Below, in pieces: positions 23,795-36,150 of a stretch of 64,000 nt of DNA. How positions within the stretch are numbered: position 1 is the stretch's first letter; every line of letters starts with the position of its first letter. This stretch comes from Perilla frutescens (Eukaryota > Streptophyta > Magnoliopsida > Lamiales > Lamiaceae). Location: assembly GCA_026008535.1 (NCBI GenBank), contig BRKX01000004.1, positions 31,252,501 to 31,316,500 on the forward strand, in the 5' to 3' direction. Position numbers and translations under genes: made by a program. The notes beneath the pieces were generated by a model. That model was not told the DNA's origin. It saw nothing but the letters and a program-made list of their open reading frames with translations, and made no database searches.

Positions 23795-26700
23795 ATGGCG
23801 CAGTCGCTGGAGCTTCTGCTGATTCAGTTCTTGATGCCGGACAATGACGCCCGGCGGCAGGCCGAGGATCAGATTAAGCGGTTGGCCAAGGACCCTCAGG
23901 TGGTGCCGGCGCTGGTCCACCACCTCCGCACCGCCAAGACCCCCAACGTCCGTCAGCTCGCCGCCGTTCTCCTCCGCAAGAAGATCACCGGCCACTGGGG
24001 CAAATTGTCGCCGCAGCTCCGCCAGCTGGTCAAGCAATCTCTCATTGAGAGCATCACCGTGGAGCACAGGTTTCCACCCGCTTATAATTTTCTGATTTAA
24101 TTTCAGTAACAGTGAGAAAGATTTGCTTTTTAAAAATTTCCATGCTGAATTGGGGGATGAAATTCTTTCCATTTTAGTTATTTTCGTTGGGAGCCTTTTA
24201 TGATAAACTAATTGACAATTGAGTCCTTCTGAATCTTCATCTGGTTTTCAATATGATTTGTTCCAGAGCTTGGTTTCATAAATACTTTCAGTGTACTTCG
24301 AGGGCGAAATTTAATAAATTTTTAATGTCGAGCTTCATTTTCAACGGTGCCTCGTTTGTAGTGCTGTGTGGAATTCTTGAAATGCATATCTTGCAATGGC
24401 ATCTGCTTGGCCCTTTTAGTCATTGGAAGAAATTTTAACATTCTTGTATTCTAAAACAAATTTTGAATACTCGTGAATCATTTGTTCTTTTTTTTTTTGT
24501 GTGCATGCGGTGCTATTAATTCCTTAGTTGTGCGCCCAATAACTAGAATGACTCATGTCATCTCTTTTTTCTGCAGTCCACCAGTGAGGCGAGCTAGTGC
24601 AAATGTGGTCAGCATCATTGCAAAATATGCCGTCCCAGCTGGAGAATGGTCTGATTTGCTGCCATTTCTATTCCAGTGCAGTCAAAGTGCACAGGAGGAA
24701 CATAGAGAGGTTTGCTATTGCACTATGCTAGTTGTACAGAACATGAAAGTCCTTTCTAGTTATTTTCTAGGATTTTTGTTTCATTATTTTTGGATGAGTT
24801 ACTCCATTGCCCGTCTACTCTTTCCCTACATATGTGTATTTTGGGCACTCTTTATGAGGTGCATGCATGAAAAGAAATTCCAAAAGTGTGAATTGACTTT
24901 TACGTGTAGCTATATGCAATCCATAAATAGAGATATAAAATATATTCAAGTTATATTTAAACACTATAGAAGTCAACAAGGTTTTAAAACACAGTTTTTA
25001 GCCTTAAGGCGTTTTCCCATAGTACCTCAAGGCGTAAGCCACACAACAATACAATAAGAATAAACATAATTTATCGTTCATAACCTTGCACATAAACTCG
25101 TATAAATCATAACAAACAACATAAATTTCATAAAAAGTCATAAAATTGATGAAACTAAATGCAAAGTTAACATATAATAGTCATATTAATTGGATCAATT
25201 TCCATCTTCACTCTCATTCTCCCCTCCAAGTTCTTCTTCCTCATCAAATTCCTCATCCACAAGTCCTTGAACTTTTCTCCCTTTTCCAACATTTAAACAC
25301 ATGAAAAACAGCCCCTTAACACATAAACTAGTTAAAAATTAAGGCAGCATATACTTGAAAATATAAGGCAGCAGCAGCAGCACATTACTTAAAATTTTAG
25401 AATGTAAGGCAGCATATTACAAAGAAAGGTTTAGCTGCTGCTGCTGCCTGCTGCAGTGCTGCTCAAGAAACATGACAACATTTAAAAAAAAAGAGAGAAA
25501 AAACAGATGAAGACAGAGCAGGTTACATGTAAGTATCTTCATGTATGCCAAGCTGGAGGAGACGAGAAGAGGGAGCCGAGCTGGAGCAGTCGAGCAGATG
25601 AAGAGCAGAATTTTTTTTTCCCTATATCGCGAATCGCGATTGATGATTGTGAGGCCAAGGCGATTAGATTAGGAGTAGAAACACACGGGCCAGACTTAAA
25701 CTTAGGGTTTATCAAGTCAAATATAAAATATCCCACCAGAAAGATAGCCAAAAAAATAAAGTAGGCATTAGTGACTGAGGCGCGCTTTTCCACCTCGAAA
25801 CGCCTCGACCACCTCATCAGCCGGGCTGAGGCGCCTCATAAGAGGGCCATGAGGTGGCGCCTTGGCAGTGGTTTCTGGGCACCTCGTCCTGAGAGGCGCA
25901 CCTCTTGCTTGTCTTTTAAAACCATGGAAGTGTAACTATAAGCATTTCTTTCTCCATCTCTCAACATTATGGTAACTGGATTATCATCTTCTCAGATCGC
26001 CATTCCTTTCTCATTGCATATCTTCTTATTGAATTTATCCTTGTGTTTTTTCCTAAATTATCCTAACAGATGCAGCACATTTTGACCTTCTATAGAACTG
26101 TTGAAAGTTGATCAAACACTTGAATAGTTTAGCTTAAATCTCCATAATCTATCCTGCAGTTAGTATAAACATCTCACATGTGCTGATGCAAATCCTTCCT
26201 TGTTTTGTTTCTTTTTAGAAGACTGTATACTTAAACTTTCATTTTAAAGCTAAACTTAATATCAACTTAATCCGTCTTTTCTCCTCCTTTGCTTTTTTTT
26301 TTTTTTAATCTTCAACTTTGCATGTTTAGCTTAACTAATCCTTTTCTTCTCCTAGGTGGCGTTGATACTTTTCAGCTCCTTGACAGAGACTATTGGAAAT
26401 TCGTTTCAACCATATTTTGCAGATCTGCAGGCTCTACTACTAAAGTGCCTTCAGGATGAGACCAGTAATCGTGTTAGAGTTGCTGCTCTCAAGTAAGATG
26501 TTGCTTGAAGATTTTATTGGGAATGCTAATCCTTTATTTTATATATATATATATATATAGAAAGTGCTCACATTTGTGTTTTCCTACATCAGGGCGGTTG
26601 GCTCATTTTTGGAGTTCACTCATGACGAAACAGAAGTAGTAAGTTATAATTTTCTCTGCACTATTGGCTTTCTCTGGTTCCTACTACATTACTACAAAAA

Positions 26701-29700
26701 TTATATACAGAGATACTTGTATAATGTCCTGTTTAATGACGGTCAACTCATGTTGTTTGTGAGCTTAGGTAAAATACAGTTTAGGCAAATCAATTATATT
26801 TTTACTGAAGCTCACAATATCCTAAATTGATTTAACATCAGCCATTTTAATATTCCAAAAGGAATTTAGGATATTGTGAGCTTAGGTAATGTAGTTGGTT
26901 CCTATTTCAAATTCCTCAATGTTATGGTAAGACTAGTTCCTAGGAATTACAAGCTATGCACCTAAGCTTTACCTGTTTCTATGAAGTAGGACGGGCTTAG
27001 AATTTGCTGCAGGCTGATGATAGTAGTAAGTTGACCACTACATATGAGTGATGAGTCATGACTATTGTAGCAATACAAGAGCACGATTTACTTTTTTTAT
27101 GGTTTTAAGTTTTAACATCCCATACTATTGCCAACATTGTAACTCTATCCCATGCTACTCAAAATGACATTTTAATGCCCAAACGATAGAAAAACTACTC
27201 AACTATCCTCGGAGTTATTTTTGGTACCCGACTGATGATAGTAATGAGCTGACCACTAAACATGACTATTGTAGCAATACAAGAGCACTATTTACTTTTT
27301 TTATTAGGGTAATAAGGCTTTAATATCCCATAGTATTGCCAAAATTTCAATTCTATCGCATTGAAAATGAAATTTTAATACCTAAACTATTGAAAAACTG
27401 CCCAAAACTATCCTCGGACCTATTTTTCGGAACCTGATAAATGGCATGGCATACACTTTAGAGAAGTTCATCAATAGTTGGGGATTAGATGTCGTGTTTC
27501 ACTAACAAAAGAATTCTCCATGTCATTTTTCGGGCCATTTTTTAGGTTCTGCAAAATAACACCGAGAATCGTTTTGAATAGTTTTTCAATAGTTCAGGTA
27601 TTAAAATGTCCTTCCGAATAGTATGGGATAGAATTGCAATTTCATCAGTAGTATGAGATACTAAAGCTTATTTACCCTTTTATTATTGTCATTTGACTAT
27701 GTGGTGAATATAGTACTCCTATCCATAATTTAAATGAATTTTCATACACTAATTTTATAAATGCTTTTAATATGCACTATTACTAAAATTGAGGTGATGA
27801 TCTGATGATTGGCCTTTTTTTTTTTAAATTTCCTATTTACAATTATTATGCATTCCTAAGGCCAATGCGTGTATCTTGTAGATCAAGTTTCGAGAGTTTA
27901 TTCCGAGCATCTTGAATGTATCGAGGCAATGCCTTGCTTCGGGTGATGAGGATGTTGCTGTGATTGCTTTCGAGATCTTTGATGAGTTGATCGAGTCTCC
28001 TGCTCCCCTCCTTGGGGAATCTGTAAAAGCCATTGTTCAATTTTCTCTTGAAGTTTGCTCGAGTCCTAATTTGGAACCAAATACACGTCATCAGGTTAAC
28101 AGCACTGAGCACAATATTTCCCACCAGTTTTAGCATTCTATTTTTGGAGAGATGGCTTGACTTCTATTTGCTTCATTTATGCTAGGCTATTCAAATAATT
28201 TCATGGCTTGCACGATATAAATCAAGTTCCCTTAAAAAGTACAAGTTGGTTGGACAAATCCTGCAAATCATGTGCCCTTTACTTGCAGAGTCAACAAACA
28301 GAGATGAAGATGATGATCTGGCACCTGATCGAGCTGCTGCAGAAGTTATTGATACAATGGCTATAAATCTGTCAAAGCAAGTATTTCCTCCTGTTTTTGA
28401 GTTTTCTTCTTTGGGCAGTCAGGATGCGAATCCAAAGTTCAGGGAAGCTTCAGTGACAGCTCTAGGTGTTATATCTGAGGGATGCTTGGAGTTGATGAAG
28501 GGCAAGCTGGAACCTATGCTTCGTATTGTCTTGGGAGCTCTTAGAGATCCTGAGCAAATGGTACGCGGAGCTGCGTCTTTTGCACTTGGTCAATTTGCTG
28601 AGCATCTGCAGCCTGAGATAGTATCTCACCATGAAATTGTTCTTCCTTGTATGTTGAATGCCCTAGAGGATGCATCTGATGAAGTCAAGGTAGATGAATA
28701 CAAGAACTTGCAATAGGTCTATATGGTATTCTCTTCGCTTAATCTCACAATGGGTAATTTGTCTCTTAACAGGAGAAATCATATTATGCACTCGCAGCAT
28801 TTTGTGAGAACATGGGTGAAGAAATTCTTCCTTTTCTGGATCCTTTAATGGGAAAATTACTCGGTGCTCTCCAAAATAGTCCTCGTAATTTGCAGGAGAC
28901 ATGCATGGTACCCTGCTTGTGCATTGGCAGTTTAATGTTCCAAATTGTTAAATTTTTCAACATTCTCAACATTTTGCTTGCTGGTATTGTAGTCTGCAAT
29001 AGGTTCAGTTGCATCTGCTTCCGAACAAGCTTTTCTTCCATATGCTGAAAGGGTTCTTGAATTGATGAAAATCTTTATGGTGCTTACAAATGATGAGGAC
29101 CTCCGGTCAAGAGCAAGGGCTACTGAGTTAGCTGGCATAGTTGCAATGTCTGTTGGGAGGGCGAGAATGGAACCAATTTTGCCTGCCTTCATTGAAGCTG
29201 CAATATCTGTAGGAAGCTTTTTACCTTTTAATGTCTTGTAGTTATTACTTGGGATTTTGGTTTGAGTGATTTGATGTCTCAGGGTTTTGGGTTGGAGTTT
29301 AGTGAACTCCGGGAGTACACTCATGGATTCTTCAGCAATGTAGCAGAACTTTTAGAAGATGGGTTTTCTCAGGTCGTATTTCTTCTATAATTCATTAAAA
29401 CACGTGCCTAGATATCTGACAACTAACGATATGCGTTGAATCTTGGAACAGTACCTTCCACATGTAGTTCCTCTGGCCTTTTCCTCTTGCAACCTTGATG
29501 ATGGCTCTGCTGTGGATGTTGATGACTCTGATTCTGATGACAATGTCAATGGGTTTGGTGGTGTCTCTTCTGATGATGAAGCACATGATGAACCTAGAGT
29601 TCGTAATATTAGTGTAAGAACAGGTGTTTTGGATGAAAAGGCAGCTGCTACTCAAGCTCTTGGCTTATTTGCTCTGCACACAAAAAGTTCTTATGCACCG

Positions 29701-32700
29701 TATCCTTTTTCGTTATATGTGTGTGCGTGTGCACATGGTTATCTACGCATAGATGGGACAATGAGATATTTACTATAATTGGTTACCTTAATTTCACTCC
29801 AGGTACATAGAGGAGACCTTGAAGATTTTAGTTAGACATTCAACATACTTTCATGAGGATGTTCGTCTTCAGGCAATAACTTCACTAAAATGTGAGTGAT
29901 AATGCTGACTTTCTATATATATTCATGCTTGACACCTGCTTCTGCAGATTCCTTTTTTTTTTAATGTATATGTTTATTTTCACTGTAAGTTGCATTGTGT
30001 TTGTACATATTTATGTAACAACATCACACTAAAGTTATATTTATTGAGAACTCAAAGCTTGACTCCAGTAAGTGCTTTTTGTGCAAGTCCCCATGAAGAT
30101 TACTGCATCCTTTCTGATATTTGCTGTGGTTTTTGTAATGAATTCACCAAATATTACATGGATATTTGTTGAGATGCAAACCTGTCAATTTTCTGGAATG
30201 CTTCATTGTGTTAATAATGCGCTTTCCGTTGCAATAGCATCTTCCTAGATCTTGTTTCTTTATCTAGTTTTTATCTAAGTGTGAGACACTAAGCTTTCTG
30301 GTGTTATTAATTCAAGTTTAGAGTGGACAAATGTATTTGATTGTGGTTTTCAAAGATTTTGCTTCAAGCTTCTTCAGTATTTGTTCCTCTTTATTATGAA
30401 CTCGACATTGCTTTTGCTTTTTACATTTTCTTGGTTTGATGCTCATCTCATTGTATTCAACTATCAATTAGTGTATGCTGTTACGATATCTACTCTTACT
30501 TTCATTTGTCATTGCTAGATATTTTGGCAGCAGTACAAGCGGTTTTCCAAAATCACAATGTGAGTGCATAATAACCATTCCGATACATCTTTTGATAATT
30601 TTCAGTTCTGTATCTTTGTAGAAATTAAATTTTGTAGCATGGATCCATATTTCATTTTCAAATTTGGCTAATAAATAGCTTGTGAATTTTACACATTTGC
30701 AAGGAATCTTTAGTTGAGTGGTTACATTTCAGTCTACACATTATTTTAAGTTCGTTTAATTAGCTTCAACTTTAAGAGGTTCCGCAATGTTATAACAAAT
30801 CCCATTGTAGAAGGGTCACCTTCCAGATTTTTGTGACATAATCTTCAATTTAATTATTTTGCAGGAGGGAATTATGAAGATAAAAGAGGTTCTTGGTGAG
30901 AATCATTTATTAGATTTAGGAATTTTTCTGTGATTGTCTTTCTTAGGAAAAAGTTATTTATGAATTTTTCTTCAATAGATACTGTGCTGAATATATATAT
31001 AAAGACAATGACTGAAGATGATGATAAAGAAGTCGTTGCTCAGGCTTGCATGAGCGTTGCTGACATCATGAAGGATTTTGGGTACATGGCTATTGAGCCT
31101 TGTAAGTGTGAAACTACTTGACTTTCTCCGTGTGTGTTGTGCGTGTGTGTGTGTTTTAAATCTTGTACATGTGTATTTTGGTCTAAAGAAGCTTATCAGC
31201 TGTTTTTCCTACATTCCAACTTTAGATATGTCTCGCCTTGTGGAGGCCACTTTGGTATTACTTCGTGAGGAGTCTACCTGTCAGCAGATAGAGTCAGACA
31301 GTGAGATTGATGAGGATGATACCGGACATGATGAAGTGCTCATGGATGCAGTTTCTGACCTTCTTCCAGCCTTAGCCAAGACGTTGGGTGCTCAATTTGC
31401 TCCAATTTTTTCACAGCTATTTGAGCCTCTAATAAAATTTTCGGTTAGTGGGCAGCTATTAACCCATTACTATATTAGGCTAAAGTACTTTCTGCTTGTT
31501 TAATCCTAATGGTTTCTATAATTTTCTAATACAGAAACAGTCACGCCCACCACAGGACAGGACAATGGTTGTTGCAACCCTTGCTGAAGTTGCCCAGCAT
31601 ATGGGTGCTCCAATTGCTGGCTATGTCGATGTAACTTTTTCAGAAATGGAACAACACTGTTTTTTACTTTAGTTTATTGAAATGTGAATAACTTAAAACC
31701 AGCACTGTGTTTTAGGCCGTAATGCATCTTGTGCTCAAAGAATTGGGATCACCTGAGGCAACAAATAGGAGAAATGCAGCATTTTGTGTGGGTGAGCTGT
31801 GCAAAAATGGTGGCGACTCAGTTTTGAAGTATTCTTCTTCTACATACCCAAATAAGACTTGTTAGCTTTGTTACTTTAGAGATATTTTACGATATTTAAA
31901 GTGTTAACTTGTTTTTTCAATTAAAGGGAATTTCAGCCTAAATGGTAACATACCTTTAATAGCAATTCCTTGGCTCCAAATTGAATCTTTATTGTCTTCC
32001 CAATCAATCATCGAGATACAGTCTTCAGTTTGTTTCATTTCGTTTGACTTTATCCTGCTCATGCGTAATGCGTTTTCTTAAGTTCTTAACAGTCTGCTCC
32101 TTCTTCTGCGTTTCCCTTTGAGTTACCTGAAACTTCTTCTGATCTTCATCTGATATCAATTTACTTCATCTCTTCTTATGCTTTTTAATTGACTGCATTC
32201 TTTTCATTTAAAATAGTTACTAGGCACAGACTGATGTTTTTTTATTCATATTTTCTCTTATTCTAATTTATTGCTTTTGCTTGTTATATTTGAAATAGAT
32301 ACTATGCTGATGTTTTGGGTCGCCTGTATCCATTATTTGGGGAATCTGAGCCAGATAATGCAGTTAGGGACAATGCTGCTGGTGCAGTGGCAAGGATGAT
32401 AATGTCTCACCCAGAGTCTATTCCATTGAACCAGGTTGATCTCTTCTTCATCCTCTTCTTTCCTGGAAGTTACTATTCTATTTTGCCATGATCTTATTTT
32501 ATCTGGTTCATTTTCAGGTCCTACCTGTTTTCCTGCAAGTGCTTCCTCTGAAAGAGGATTACGAAGAATCTACATCCGTCTACGGATGCATCTGTGATCT
32601 AGTTTTATCATCTAATTCTCAGGTACTTGCCATCTTTTAACGCCAAAGTTTCTTCAGTATCCTTCACTTTGAACCGCATATCCTTTTAATTTACTTTTGA

Positions 32701-32988
32701 TTTGTGGTTAGTTTTTCTCTTTCTTTTATTTGGGCACATTTTTTTTTGCCTTTAACTCTGAGGGATATCATTTCTCTTTATTTGCAGATACTTTCTTTCG
32801 TCCCACAGCTAGTTAACATATTTGCCCAAGTCGCTGCATCACCTGTTGAAGCTCCTGAAGTTAAGGTGCATATAGGCCGGGCATTCTCCCATCTAATATC
32901 AATTTATGGCCACCACATACAGCCTCTTTTGGGCAGTCTACCAACTGCCCATGCTAATGCTCTAGCAGCATTTGCACCCAAGAGCTGA
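23795..32988 (+). CDS. IMB4: Importin subunit beta-4 (importin-4 family nuclear import receptor)
   Basis: Twenty exons: 23795-24069, 24577-24709, 26356-26492, 26593-26638, 27882-28094, 28186-28689, 28773-28907, 28993-29208, 29283-29372, 29452-29699, 29803-29891, 30519-30559, 30865-30895, 30979-31101, 31226-31443, 31535-31630, 31716-31828, 32299-32434, 32518-32622, 32788-32988. These sum to 3,150 nt (1,049 residues plus TGA), the usual length for the family. All junctions are GT-AG and keep frame. The N-terminus (MAQSLELLLIQFLMPDN) and importin-beta N-terminal domain (residues about 23-90) are followed by HEAT-type helical repeats to the end (AAFAPKS). Acidic loops lie near residues 598-630 and 781-797. 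The ATG is the first of the conserved N-terminus. Family members carry cargo such as histones and ribosomal proteins through nuclear pores in a Ran-GTP-dependent way. No lesion seen, so this is probably functional. Confidence 0.96.
24977..25926. mobile_element. hAT-like non-autonomous element in IMB4 intron 2
   Basis: About 950 bp with ends CAAGGTTTTAAAA and, inverted, CATGGTTTTAAAA (12 of 13 match). Flanks GAAGTCAA and GAAGTGTA look like a decayed 8-bp duplication. GCCTTAAGGCG-like and GGCGCCTTGG words near the ends are self-complementary. An acidic minus-strand stretch (about 25200-25285) could be a transposase tail remnant but is unproven. Confidence 0.6.
26540..26561. repeat. (TA)n microsatellite in IMB4 intron 3
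   Basis: Short TA run just before the intron 3 acceptor region. Confidence 0.85.
26808..26883. repeat. 21-bp perfect inverted repeat in IMB4 intron 4
   Basis: Positions 26808-26828 and 26863-26883 are exact reverse complements with a 34-base spacer, so the transcript could form a strong stem-loop. It may be the remnant of a foldback element. Confidence 0.8.
27015..27300. repeat. Degenerate direct repeat in IMB4 intron 4
   Basis: A block with GATGATAGTA, TGACCACTA, CATGACTATTGTAGCAATAC and AAGAGCAC starts at about 27015 and again at about 27232. The stretch between resembles one arm of the hairpin element at 27307-27677, suggesting an older partial copy. Confidence 0.6.
27307..27677. mobile_element. 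Foldback MITE in IMB4 intron 4
   Basis: 371 bp with ends GGGTAATAAGGCTTTAATA and, inverted, GGGTAAATAAGCTTTAGTA. The two halves are reverse complements over much of their length, giving a long hairpin. It is flanked by a perfect 8-bp duplication TTTTATTA (27299-27306 and 27678-27685), which fits a hAT-type origin better than a Mutator one. Confidence 0.75.
29700..29802 (+). other. U12-type (minor spliceosome) intron 10 of IMB4
   Basis: The donor GTATCCTTT matches the minor-class 5' splice-site consensus exactly. ACCTTAAT, 11-12 bases before the acceptor AG, resembles the TTCCTTAAC branch site. It lies between codons for SYAP and YIEE, in a frame that requires this donor. The other introns have ordinary donors. 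Confidence 0.8.
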
Positions 32989-34450
32989 GACATGCTACCC
33001 TGTGAAGTTGTTTTTGGTTTTAAGCTCTTTTCTGCACTATTGAGCTTCCCATGTGGTGAATGCCATTAGCATGATGGCTGTGAGAATTATATTTGAAAGC
33101 AAGGTACGACAATTATGAATTCATTATTGGAAAAAAAGTATTACGATATGTAGAGTAAATTTATGTAAGGTTATGTGCTGTCAGTTTAATTCGTTGATTA
33201 AGCATAGCATATTTACAAATTGTTGTGCTAGAAACTGACCAACTTTAAATTATCAACCCTTTGTTATATGTTGTTCAGTGTTCTTGAATGTACTTTTGCC
33301 TCTTCTCCTGTTTAACTTGGTATGATTTTTCTCCATTTTGGGACTATGTTCAAAGTGCTATATGTCCCCATTTTTCCTGTTTTGTTAAATCCCCATTTTC
33401 ATGTTTAGTATGAGTTGCTTTGATTCAAATTTCTCCCTAATGCAATCTTGATCATTTTTTGGTGTTCCGTAGCTGACATTTCATCTTTTTAATTGTGTGA
33501 TGTCCTTTCATGACCTTAAGTCTTGCCCTCCTCACTTCATTTAAGGTCTTGTGAGATTAGAACTTACTCTATCTAGTTTTGACCCGCACATGTCAAGCTG
33601 CTTGGTGTAATTTTTCACGTAATTTTTCCTATGGTACTAAAAGTTAATTGATTGTAGAAGGTGCCCAATTAGAGGATCTTAGATCAAGAGAACTTAACTT
33701 TTCATTACGGTGTATGCAATTTATGAAAATAAATTAATTTTAGTTTGTGAACATAATCTTTATAATTTTTTTGTTGCATTGCAGATAAATCTCGACTAAT
33801 GTTTGATTCATTACTGTTGCTGCTTCCGGTTTTCCAGTTTCAGGATTGTATCAACTTCTCAATTTTTGGTTCGTCACCGCTACGGTCTCCAGTTTCTGAG
33901 TTCGGGGATTGTATCATCCCCTCAATTTTGGTGTGCATTCTGATGTATGTCTCTTCATTCTTCAATTGTTTTGTCAGGGTTTCTGTTCATTTATTAAGTG
34001 AGCACAAATAGGTTGAAAGTTATATATTGAGTGCTTGTATTACGAAGGTTTTCCAATCTGTAATACGCCAATAGTGAGTGCATAGTGGTTTTGCTTCTCA
34101 GAAAGAAGCTCACTTTTGCTTTTAAGGTTCAATTCAATAGATTTTCACATTTAGGGCTGTGCGAGGAGACTAACCTTTGGTTTTCTCAATTGTGATCTAC
34201 TTATTTCTACCTTGCTTATGCATTTTTGTTCACTTCTCTGTTAATTTTAATTTATGATACGTAATACTTTTTGTATTTTGGGGTTACATTATTTTCCCTT
34301 CCACTTGTAAGGGATATCGTTTTCTTTATTTATTGTGTCCCTCGAACAAAAAAATAATAAATGAGTTCATTATTTAAAAATTATTATTTTGTGCGAGGAG
34401 CATATTACGTGCGACGGCTCATATAATTTTCCTAAATTCAATTCAGATAA
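32989..34450 (+). other. IMB4 3' UTR and downstream DNA
   Basis: No second gene is recognised. A possible 3'-UTR intron runs from about 33103 (AAGCAAG before GTACGA) to 33783 (TTGCATTGCAG), but no sequence constraint supports it. At 33820-33945 two imperfect copies of a CCAGTTTC...GGATTGTATCA...CTCAATTTTGG block occur. Confidence 0.35.
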
Positions 34451-34631
34451 ATAACTTTAGGGGCATATTTGTGTGAGATTGTCTAACAGGTCTTTCATGT
34501 TAGATGGATCTCCACTCGATCCGGATTTGACCCGGCCATATATATATTAAAAAAAAAAATCTACATCTCTCTCTCAGTTGTCCTAATTAGATCAAAAAAG
34601 ACGATAGCTTTCTATCTCTCTCTCTCTCAGA

Positions 34632-35386
34632 GTGATTCCCTATTCTTCCATTCCCCTCTCTGAATTGAAACCTCTACCACTGTCGTCGTTGATTTTGTGC
34701 CTGATTTGTCTGGCCCGCACTCGGTTCTCGGATCCTTTACAATACTTCGGCTTCATTTTCGATCCCGCCGCAGAAGCAACTCATGACGACAGCGAGGGAT
34801 TCACGCCTACGAATCTCTGTTTCCGCATCGATGGTCTGAATTTGGTGGCGTTCTGCACCGTCAATTCGATTCTCTACATGTTTGAGACAGAAGACGATAT
34901 CAACATATCCGTTTACAGCTTGGATCTATCAGTAATGTTGGGTGAATCTTCATCAAAGATGGTAATTGAGAAAGGAATGCTTCAGCTGTATTTTCTAAAA
35001 AATGTTCATGTTACGGGCAAGTTGTCATATTATTGAATGGATTTGTTTGCGCTTTTAATAAATATATTAGACGATCTTGCTTCATTACGTTTAGATTGTG
35101 ATGCATATAAATAATTTAAGTGCTGTTGTTGGATGATAATAGTGTGTGTGTGTCAGATGATGGTAAGCAACTTGAGTTGTTCCATTGCAGAGATAGTCTC
35201 TATGCAGACATGAATTGCATATACATCAAAGATGGTGATTTTGAGCTCTTCGATCCCGACACTAAACGGTGTCGTCTCCTCCCTCGACTTTCTGACAGGA
35301 AGAGTCATCGGATTTATGGATCTGGATTCTTCAGTGTAGCTCTACGTTTTTTTAGTGCGTGTATCTATTTGTGTTGTTTTGAGTAA
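34632..35386 (+). pseudogene. Unidentified gene-like segment inside the Mutator-like element
   Basis: Two frames, 34632-35036 (134 codons) and 35120-35386 (88 codons). Codon use and amino acid mix look protein-like, unlike the flanks. The first holds a LCFRIDGLNLVAFC strand and an acidic patch. The second has MNCIYIKDGDFELFDPD followed by a TKRCRLLP turn, reminiscent of one kelch or F-box-associated blade. No complete domain is recognisable. It may be two captured exons with an intron between about 34962 and 35100, or a fragment with decay. No function is proposed. Confidence 0.45.
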
Positions 35387-35499
35387 TTCTTAGATCTATT
35401 TTGAGTTTTAAGTTTGTAGCGGATCTGTTGTCACAGTTGTGTTGAGGATGCCATTGTTGGTCTTGTAAGGTAGAAGATCGAGACTGCTTTGAAGATTTT

Positions 35500-36150
35500 T
35501 AGTGATACTTTTATTTGTAATTAGTGTTACTTTCTTTTGTAATTAGTGATACTTTATTTTGTAATCAATAATATTTCTCTCTATGATAATGAAATAATTT
35601 TTTTTACTCAAGAATGAGTTTTTATTGTATTCATAGGCCCGATTCTCAATTTGAGATTATGTTTTAAACTGACACTTTTTTTTCTAATTAGTGATACTTT
35701 CTTTTGTAATTAGTGATAATTTCTTTTGTAATTAGTGATACTTTTTTTCCATAGTAATGAGACTCCACTCCATAGGTGATGATACTTCTCCCCATAAATA
35801 ATGATACTCACATGTGAGTTAATGATATTTCACCCATAAATAATGATACTTGAATTAATGATACTCCACTCATATATAGTTAATGACATTTATCTATTGT
35901 GGATAATGCTTGATTATCAATAATATCATATTATACTCCACTTACAAATTAATGATACTTCATTTCATAATTAATGATACTTCACAGACAGTTAATGATA
36001 CTCACCAGATATATATCTAATGATACTTCACTTAATAGTTAATGATATTTCGCCAAATTTATATCTAATGATACTTCAGCTTCATAGTTAATAATACTTC
36101 ACTTCACAGTTAGTGATACTTTACTTTATACCTAGTGATACTCCAGTGAC
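35500..36150 (+). repeat. Degenerate TAATGATAC minisatellite
   Basis: About twenty occurrences of (T)AATGATACT- or AGTGATACTT-like words separated by 10-30 variable bases (for example 35690-35750, 35775-35870, 35950-36150). The same words fill the 251-bp MITE at 10334. Confidence 0.8.

Noticed and set aside
23747..24172. Minus-strand 141-codon frame opposite IMB4 exon 1
   Set aside because: It is a shadow of a GC-rich coding exon.
24473..25057. 194-codon frame at IMB4 exon 2
   Set aside because: It reads through exon 2 into both introns. Only 24577-24709 belongs to the protein.
25507..25764. Gene within IMB4 intron 2
   Set aside because: It lies in the hAT-like element, has no recognised domain, and frames on both strands are equally open.
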